From NCBI GenBank assembly GCA_902628195.1, contig CACOLY010000008.1:1-51996 (forward strand): DNA of 51,996 nucleotides. Direction: 5' to 3'. Made by a program: the position numbers and the translations under genes. Under the pieces are notes generated by a model. It made no database searches and had not been told where the DNA came from. It saw nothing but the letters and a program-made list of their open reading frames with translations. Shown in pieces: positions 46,563 to 51,996 of this stretch; the first letter of the stretch is position 1; each line of letters opens with the position of its first letter. This DNA comes from an uncultured Pelagibacteraceae bacterium (GTDB lineage Bacteria; Pseudomonadota; Alphaproteobacteria; Pelagibacterales; Pelagibacteraceae).

Positions 46563-47129
46563 ATGAAAAAAGTTAGTTTTACAGAAATGAGTAAAGGAAC
46601 AAAAGAAGATTATATTTTTTTAGACAAACATGAAAAAAATTTTGCTAATAAAACAGCAGATAGAATTATAAAATTTATGTCTAATTTAACAGAAACTTTA
46701 GAAGGTTATCAAGTTTCAAGATTAGAACATTCTCTTCAAAGTGCTACAAGAGCTTACAAGAATGGTGAAAGTGAAGAAATGATCGTTGCTGCTTTATTAC
46801 ATGATATAGGAGATGAGTTGGCACCAATGAATCATTCAGAGTATGCAGCAGCTATACTTAAGCCTTATGTATCAGAAAGGACACATTGGATTGTTGAAAA
46901 ACACGGTGAATTCCAAATGTTTTATTATGCTCATCACCTGGGAGGTAATAAAAATAAAAGAGATAAATATAAAGAACACAAATATTATGAAGACACTATA
47001 AATTTTTGTGAAAATTATGACCAGAACTCGTTTGATCCAAACTATAAATCCCTACCTTTGGAATTTTTTAAACCAATGGTAAAAAGAATTTTTTCAAGAA
47101 AACCTTATTCTCTTAACACAAAGAAATAA
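46563..47129 (+). CDS. HD-domain protein (COG4341-like; PhnZ/TmpB-type diiron oxygenase or phosphohydrolase)
   Basis: This 188-aa protein has the sequence RLEHSLQSATRAYKNGES and then ALLHDIGDELAP. Potential metal ligands are H56, H80, D81, H91, H114 and D153. Six such ligands suit a two-iron HD site, as in the oxygenases PhnZ and TmpB, which share the LEHxLQ-A and LLHD patterns. Most annotations would say HD phosphohydrolase; the sequence alone does not decide. There is no signal peptide or membrane segment. The gene starts at the base after the purF stop and is followed 18 bp later by gshA. No phosphonate genes are in the window, so the substrate is unknown. Confidence 0.72.
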   Translation: MKKVSFTEMSKGTKEDYIFLDKHEKNFANKTADRIIKFMSNLTETLEGYQVSRLEHSLQSATRAYKNGESEEMIVAALLHDIGDELAPMNHSEYAAAILKPYVSERTHWIVEKHGEFQMFYYAHHLGGNKNKRDKYKEHKYYEDTINFCENYDQNSFDPNYKSLPLEFFKPMVKRIFSRKPYSLNTKK

Positions 47130-47147
47130 GAGACTATTTAGGATTTA

Positions 47148-48443
47148 ATGATTAATACAAAAGATAAGATAATTGACCACTTTAAATCTGGAATTAAGGA
47201 AACTAAAAATTATAAAATTGGTATTGAACACGAAAAATTTTTATTTGATAATCAAAATAATAAAAGAGTTGATTATCCAAAAATAAAAGAAATGTTTTCA
47301 GCATTATTAGAATTTGGCTGGAATCCGATTTTAGAAAAGGGAAATATTATTGGATTAAATAAAGGTGGAAAAAATATTTCTTTAGAACCTGGGAATCAGA
47401 TTGAATTATCTGGTGATAAACTTAATCATGTTCATGACGCCTGCGCGGAATCATATGATTATTTATTTGAACTTAGACAGGTTACAAAGAAACTTAATAT
47501 AAATGTAGTTAGTGCAGGTTTTGACCCAATATCAAAACTTGATGAAATCCCTAATAATCCAAAGCAAAGATATAAGCTTATGACTAAAGATATGCCCCTA
47601 GGGGGTGAATTAAGTTTAGATATGATGTACCGAACCTGTGGTACACAATTAAATATAGATTATAATTCTGAAAAAGACTTTGAGAAGAAATTTAAAATAA
47701 TAAATTCAATCGTTCCTATTTCAATTGCTTTATTTGCTAACTCTTCAATCGTTGAGAAAAAAAAAAGTAAGTATTTATCATATCGCTCAAAAGTTTGGCA
47801 GAATACTTCTCGTGGAGGACTTCCTAAAATATTTTTAGAGAATTTGAATTTTGAAAAATATGCAGACTTTGTTTTAAATTTTCCAATTTTATTCATCAAA
47901 GATAAAGAGCAATATTTCTCAGGACAAAAATATAAATTTATAGATTTTATGAATGGTAAGATTGATGAAATTAATAATCGTTTACCAAATGAGGATGATT
48001 TATCTACTCACCTGAGCACAATTTTTACGGAAAATAGATTGAAAAAATATATAGAATTAAGATCTATGGATACTTGTGGTTGGGACTGTTTATGTGCAGG
48101 TCCAGCTTTTTATATTGGAATATTGTATGGAAATTTAGAAAAAGTTTATGAACTAATTTCCAAGTGGGAAAAAGATAAAATAATCAATGCTTATCTTGAG
48201 GCACCTCAAAAAGGTTTTAATACTCAACTTATGGGTAAAGATCTTCTTTATTGGGCATCCACTTTATTAGATTTTTCTAGGGAAGGTCTTGAGAAGAGAG
48301 ATATCCTCAACAAAAGTGGAAAAAATGAGACTTTATTTTTAAATCATTTGCAAAAAGTAATTGATAATAAAACTACAAATGCAGATCATATGATTAGTAA
48401 ATTTTCTAATAATGAAGATTTAACAGAATTGTATGATAAATAG
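47148..48443 (+). CDS. gshA: Glutamate-cysteine ligase, plant/alphaproteobacterial type
   Basis: This 431-aa enzyme makes gamma-glutamylcysteine, the first step of glutathione synthesis. It belongs to the plant-like GshA class: KIGIEHEKFLF near the N-terminus, LEPGNQIELSGD around residue 82-94, MMYRTCGTQLNIDY, YRSKVWQNTSRGG and ELRSMDTCGWDCLCAGPAF. It is clearly distinct from the E. coli GshA family. It is slightly shorter than plant enzymes, which carry a transit peptide. The 3' end overlaps gshB by 11 bases. Confidence 0.95.
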   Translation: MINTKDKIIDHFKSGIKETKNYKIGIEHEKFLFDNQNNKRVDYPKIKEMFSALLEFGWNPILEKGNIIGLNKGGKNISLEPGNQIELSGDKLNHVHDACAESYDYLFELRQVTKKLNINVVSAGFDPISKLDEIPNNPKQRYKLMTKDMPLGGELSLDMMYRTCGTQLNIDYNSEKDFEKKFKIINSIVPISIALFANSSIVEKKKSKYLSYRSKVWQNTSRGGLPKIFLENLNFEKYADFVLNFPILFIKDKEQYFSGQKYKFIDFMNGKIDEINNRLPNEDDLSTHLSTIFTENRLKKYIELRSMDTCGWDCLCAGPAFYIGILYGNLEKVYELISKWEKDKIINAYLEAPQKGFNTQLMGKDLLYWASTLLDFSREGLEKRDILNKSGKNETLFLNHLQKVIDNKTTNADHMISKFSNNEDLTELYDK

Positions 48444-49359
48444 AATAGTTGCTATACAGGGAAACCATCCTTCTAAACTTAATCCTCAAACTGATACTAG
48501 TATTTTTTTAGCTAATGAAATACAAAAAAAAAATTATAGAATTTTTTATTATGAACCAAGGAATTTATCAATTATTAACACTAAAGTTATTGCTCAAGGT
48601 TTTTTTATTAAATTTAATTATGATAAAAAAAAATTTTTTAAGATATTAAAAAAACAAAATCTAGAACTTACAAAATGTAAATTTATTTTAATAAGACAAG
48701 ATCCTCCTTTTAATTTAGAATATATTTCAACAACCTACATTTTGGAAACCATAAAAGATAAAGTAAAAATTATTAATGATCCAACATCAATAAGAAATAT
48801 TTCAGAAAAACTTTATTCAGCAAAATACCAAAAATTTATGCCAAAAACTATTTTTACTCAAAACATTGAAGAAATTAAAAATTTTATTAAAATTAATAAG
48901 AAAGTTATCCTTAAACCAATTCATGGCTTTGGTGGGAATAATATTCATTTATTAAATAAATTTAATTCAAAATTAATCAAAAGGTTTATAAAAAAACACA
49001 ATTTTATTGTGTGTCAAAGATATTTATCTAAAGTTAATAAGGGGGATAAAAGAGTATTTATTATTAATGGAAAAATTGTTGGCGCTATATCTAGAATTCC
49101 AAAAAAAGGCTCTTTTCTAACTAATTTGAGCAAAGGGGGTAAAGCAATAAGTACAATGTTAAACTCACATGAAAAAAAGATATCAAATAAAATAGGAAAT
49201 GATCTTAAAAAAGATAATATTTTTTTTGCAGGAATTGATTTTATTGATCAAAAACTTAATGGTGATATCAATGTCACTTCTCCTACTGGTTTAAAAACAT
49301 TATATGATTTATCAAAAATTAATCTTGCAAAAACTTTTTGGAAAAAACTAAGAATATGA
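48433..49359 (+). CDS. gshB: Glutathione synthetase
   Basis: This 308-aa ATP-grasp ligase joins gamma-glutamylcysteine and glycine. Conserved segments are FILIRQDPPFNLEYI, NDPTSIRNISEKLY, LKPIHGFGGNNI, KGDKRVFIINGKIVGAISR, GIDFIDQKLNGDINVTSPTG. The length matches E. coli GshB (about 316). It overlaps gshA by 11 bases and the EamA transporter gene by 4 bases (ATGA), so the three are co-translated. Confidence 0.96.
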   Translation: MINRIVAIQGNHPSKLNPQTDTSIFLANEIQKKNYRIFYYEPRNLSIINTKVIAQGFFIKFNYDKKKFFKILKKQNLELTKCKFILIRQDPPFNLEYISTTYILETIKDKVKIINDPTSIRNISEKLYSAKYQKFMPKTIFTQNIEEIKNFIKINKKVILKPIHGFGGNNIHLLNKFNSKLIKRFIKKHNFIVCQRYLSKVNKGDKRVFIINGKIVGAISRIPKKGSFLTNLSKGGKAISTMLNSHEKKISNKIGNDLKKDNIFFAGIDFIDQKLNGDINVTSPTGLKTLYDLSKINLAKTFWKKLRI

Positions 49360-50216
49360 AAAATTTAACAGATCAACAGAAAGGTTCATTAATGGCTTTT
49401 GTAGCTGTAATGTTCATTACACCAGACTCTTTATTTATAAGACTTTCAAATGTTGATACTTGGGGATTAGTTTTTTATAGAGGCATAATTCCTTTTTTTA
49501 CTGTTTTTTTAGGAATGTTAATAATTTATAAGTTAAGTTTTTTTAAAACTCTTTTTAATAGTGGATATCATGGGCTTTTTTATGTCGGTACATTTAGTTT
49601 AACAAATATAACTTTCGTAGTTTCAATTCAAAATACTAATGTGGCTAATACTCTTGTTATGATTGCAACTGCTCCAATGTTATCTGCTATTCTTGGTGCA
49701 ATTTTTTTAAAAGAGCCACCAGATAAAAAAACATGGATATCAATAATTGTAACATTCTTGGCTGTTCTATATATTTTTTTTGATTCTTTAAAATTGGGAA
49801 ATTTTTTTGGAGATATTTTAGGTTTTGTAACAGCTGTTGGTTTGGCTGTAGGTGCTATTATTATTAGGTCTGCTAAATCGAAAAATTTAGTACCAGCTGC
49901 GGTTGTTGGTAAACTTTTTGTTGCTACTTTCGCTTTGTTTTTTATCGAAAGCTTTGCTCTTATTGAAAATGATATTTTTATAGTACCGTTAATGTGTATT
50001 CTTTGTGTTGCTATACCTTTTGTATTGGTAACTATTGCTCCAAGATTTATACCTGCTGCAGAAGTTAACTTATTTTTCTTACTAGAGACTATTATTGGTC
50101 CAATTTGGGTGTGGTACATTATTAAAGAGCAACCAAGTATAGAAACACTTCAAGGTGGTTTTGTCATAATTGCAACTATTGCAATTCACTCATTTTTGAA
50201 GCTTAAAAATAACTGA
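49356..50216 (+). CDS. EamA/DMT-family transporter
   Basis: This 286-aa integral membrane protein has about ten hydrophobic helices in two homologous halves (EamA repeats), a typical drug/metabolite transporter architecture. The N-terminus GSLMAFVAVMFITPDSLFIR and the stretch FLLETIIGPIWVWYIIKEQP match the family. Direction and substrate are unknown. The frame is open from a TTG at 49338, but the ATG at 49356 shares ATGA with the gshB stop and is the better start. Being coupled to gshAB it might move a thiol, an amino acid or a precursor, which is only an inference from context. Confidence 0.85.
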   Translation: MKNLTDQQKGSLMAFVAVMFITPDSLFIRLSNVDTWGLVFYRGIIPFFTVFLGMLIIYKLSFFKTLFNSGYHGLFYVGTFSLTNITFVVSIQNTNVANTLVMIATAPMLSAILGAIFLKEPPDKKTWISIIVTFLAVLYIFFDSLKLGNFFGDILGFVTAVGLAVGAIIIRSAKSKNLVPAAVVGKLFVATFALFFIESFALIENDIFIVPLMCILCVAIPFVLVTIAPRFIPAAEVNLFFLLETIIGPIWVWYIIKEQPSIETLQGGFVIIATIAIHSFLKLKNN

Positions 50217-50218
50217 GC

Positions 50219-50246
50219 TTGTCACAAATAAGTCTTGATTTAATAA
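50219..50246 (+). promoter_or_regulatory. Possible promoter for the MFS transporter
   Basis: TTGTCA (50219-50224) and TAATAA (50241-50246) are 16 bp apart, in the 56-bp gap between the EamA and MFS genes. This would give a leader of about 20 nt to the ATG at 50273. The -10 is imperfect, so read-through from the upstream operon remains possible. Confidence 0.3.
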
Positions 50247-50272
50247 TACATCGCGAATAATTACGTCGATTT

Positions 50273-51610
50273 ATGAATAAAGTTTTAAAAAATTCTTGGG
50301 CATTGTTTTTGGGAATGGGCTTCATAATGATGGCCTACGGTTTTCAAGGATCACTTCTTGGAGTAAGAGCCGTTCAAGAGGAATTTAGCTTAACTGCTAC
50401 TGGTTTTATGATGTCTGGGTATTTTGTTGGTTATTTTATAGGTGCTGCAACAATACCAAATATTATATCAAGAGTTGGTCATATAAGAGTTTTTGCAGCT
50501 TTTGCATCTTTAGCATCGTTAGTTATTTTAGTTCATTCTATATTAGTCAATCCTATTGTCTGGTTTTTACTTAGAGTGTTAACAGGAATAAGTATGGTTT
50601 GTATTTATACTGTTGCTGAAAGTTGGTTAAATGACAGATCAAGTAATAAAAATAGGGGAAGCGTACTTTCAGTTTACATGGTTATACTTTATGGTTCTTT
50701 AGGGATAGGAATGTTTTTACTTAATTTTAGTAGCCCAAAAAATTTTCAACCTTTTATATTAGTTTCTGTGATCACTTCCGCAGCTTTAATTCCAATTCTT
50801 TTAACTAAAAAAAAGCCTCCTACTTTTAAAAGTATTAAAGCAATGAAACTAAAAGAACTTTATAACGCATCACCTTTTGGAATGGTAAGCTCACTTTTTT
50901 ATGGAACCATACAATCTGCTTTGTTTACTTTATTGGCTGTTTATGCAACTTCAATGAATTTTACTATTTTAGAAATATCTATTGTAACATTCCTTTTAGC
51001 TGTTTCAGGAGCAATAGCACAATTTCCTATTGGAAAAATATCTGACATGTATGACAGAAGAAAAGTAATTGTTGTCAGTACATTTGGTGCCGCAGTATTT
51101 GCAATAATTGCAATTTTTGTTTCAAGACAAATGTATTTGCCAGGAAGTTTAGCGACCAGTAAAACGTGGTTTTATATTTTTTTTATTTTATTTTCATTTT
51201 GCAGTCTACCAATGTTTTCATTAATTTTAGCTCATACCAATGACAATATATCAAAAGAAAAATTTGTTGCTGCAGGTGCAGGACTTCAGTTTGCTTTTGG
51301 GCTGGGTGCAATGAGTGGGCCTTTTTTATGTTCAATTTTTATGGATTTAGTTGGATCAAATGGATTTTTTATATTTTTGTTTTTCTTTCACATGATTATT
51401 GGTGTATTTGGAATTCATAGAATGAAAGTTAGAAAATCAATTGATAATCCAGACTCACAGTTTGTCGCAATGCCTCAAACAATAACACCTGCGGGTATCG
51501 AGCTGAATCCCAATACTGAACACATTGAAGAACCTTATTCTGAAAAAGTTAAAGAAATTTTAGAGAGAAAAGGTGTTAAATACAAAAAGGAAAATCAAAA
51601 CCAAATTTAA
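50273..51610 (+). CDS. MFS transporter (YcaD-like)
   Basis: This 445-aa protein has twelve predicted membrane helices in two six-helix bundles. YcaD-like features include GSLLGVRAVQEEFSLTATG, the loop after helix 2 (ISRVGHIRVFAAFASL), TVAESWLNDRSS after helix 4, and IGKISDMYDRRKVIVV after the second half begins. A cytoplasmic tail of about 60 residues ends in SEKVKEILERKGVKYKKE. The substrate is not known. Transcribed in the same direction as the preceding EamA gene after a 56-bp gap, so it may have its own promoter. Confidence 0.87.
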   Translation: MNKVLKNSWALFLGMGFIMMAYGFQGSLLGVRAVQEEFSLTATGFMMSGYFVGYFIGAATIPNIISRVGHIRVFAAFASLASLVILVHSILVNPIVWFLLRVLTGISMVCIYTVAESWLNDRSSNKNRGSVLSVYMVILYGSLGIGMFLLNFSSPKNFQPFILVSVITSAALIPILLTKKKPPTFKSIKAMKLKELYNASPFGMVSSLFYGTIQSALFTLLAVYATSMNFTILEISIVTFLLAVSGAIAQFPIGKISDMYDRRKVIVVSTFGAAVFAIIAIFVSRQMYLPGSLATSKTWFYIFFILFSFCSLPMFSLILAHTNDNISKEKFVAAGAGLQFAFGLGAMSGPFLCSIFMDLVGSNGFFIFLFFFHMIIGVFGIHRMKVRKSIDNPDSQFVAMPQTITPAGIELNPNTEHIEEPYSEKVKEILERKGVKYKKENQNQI

Positions 51611-51713
51611 TTTATTATAATAATCACTTTCAGGTTGTACCCAATTTAATCAATATAGTTAAAGATTTTTATTGAATAATTGTTATTTCTCTAGTGAAAT
51701 AAATATTTAAAAA

Positions 51714-51996
51714 ATGGCACTAAAAAAAAAAAAGAAATCAAAAGTAAAAAAGAAGACTAACAGTTTAGCCAAAATAGCGTCTTTAACTACTTCTTCAATA
51801 AGTAGTGCATTATCAAACTATAAAAAAAAGAAAGAGCTTGATAAAATTAAAGAGATTAAATTGCAAAAACTAGAGGAAAGAAATCAGATTACCAAAGACA
51901 GAAAAGATTTAAAAATTTGGGAAGAAAGACTTAATAAAGAAAGTAATAAAATCAAATTTAGTGACAATGAACTTAAATTAAAAGAAAAAGAAATTA
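51714..51996 (+). CDS. Lysine-rich coiled-coil protein, 5' part only (runs off window)
   Basis: The ATG at 51714 opens a frame with no stop up to the window end (94 codons visible). The product begins MALKKKKKSKVKKKTN, has a Ser/Thr-rich patch (SLTTSSISSALSNY), then a long charged region of heptad-like helix (KLQKLEERNQ, KIWEERLNKESNK, ELKLKEKEI). No signal peptide or enzyme motif is seen. I do not recognise the family. The 103-bp gap before it holds no clear terminator or other gene. A poly-A run of 12 encodes the first lysines and could be a slippage spot. Confidence 0.65.
   Translation, partial: MALKKKKKSKVKKKTNSLAKIASLTTSSISSALSNYKKKKELDKIKEIKLQKLEERNQITKDRKDLKIWEERLNKESNKIKFSDNELKLKEKEI

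Noticed and set aside
49628..50119. 163-aa open frame on the minus strand within the EamA transporter gene
   Set aside because: It is antisense to a convincing ten-helix transporter, has no recognisable family and no ribosome binding site; it arises from the hydrophobic codon pattern of the real gene.

Overview
The window looks like a chromosomal segment of a SAR11-type alphaproteobacterium (Pelagibacterales, Candidatus Pelagibacter or a close relative). The DNA is very AT-rich, genes are packed with overlaps or gaps of a few bases, and the gene set is almost entirely core metabolism. Several families are typical of Alphaproteobacteria: an NDUFA12-like complex I subunit beside a DUF2155 protein, an HdaA-like DnaA regulator with a DUF2066 neighbour, plant-type GshA, and the lptF-lptG-lptD-surA-pdxA-rsmA order. 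The assignment rests on gene content and composition; no 16S rRNA gene is present. I see no tRNA, rRNA, CRISPR array, IS element, phage or integration site.

Layout. 1-589: 3' end of glnA. 591-761: an unlisted 56-aa gene ending tail-to-tail with glnA. 828-6995 (minus): iron-sulfur operon iscR-sufB-sufC-sufD-sufS-sufU-sufT-sufA, driven by a promoter that contains an almost perfect E. coli-type IscR type 1 site. 7131-8911: alpha/beta hydrolase and anmK. 8959-15798: tyrS, facing the minus-strand unit mrcA-prfB-AsmA-like; prfB uses a +1 programmed frameshift. 15896-18651: RNase E/G family protein and thiS-thiG. 18668-20876: aroQ-accB-accC. 20873-22541: DUF2155 and NDUFA12-like genes, and an orphan TSCPD (NrdJ C-terminal-like) gene. 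22544-26069 (minus): DUF2066-hda-aspS. 26081-29531: purM-purN, ndk, pepA. 29615-36925: LPS transport and outer-membrane biogenesis (lptF, lptG, lptD, surA), then pdxA and rsmA. 36914-39504 (minus): fabD-fabG-acpP-gmk. 39591-50216: a long plus-strand run rpsF-rpsR-rplI-dnaB-RND exporter-cvpA-purF-HD protein-gshA-gshB-EamA transporter. 50273-51610: MFS transporter. 51714-end: start of a lysine-rich coiled-coil protein.

How it fits together. The SUF operon builds Fe-S clusters under IscR feedback. The acc and fab genes start fatty-acid synthesis, and the lpt/surA genes and AsmA-like protein serve the outer envelope made from those lipids. purM, purN and purF are purine-synthesis steps. gshA and gshB make glutathione.

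I found no convincing new multi-gene defence or mobile system. The best leads are the orphan TSCPD protein, an RNase E lacking the zinc-link cysteines, the 56-aa gene after glnA, a PhnZ/TmpB-like HD protein in the glutathione operon, the IscR and Fur-like sites, and the extreme compaction of gene ends, where all eight convergent gene pairs overlap or nearly touch.
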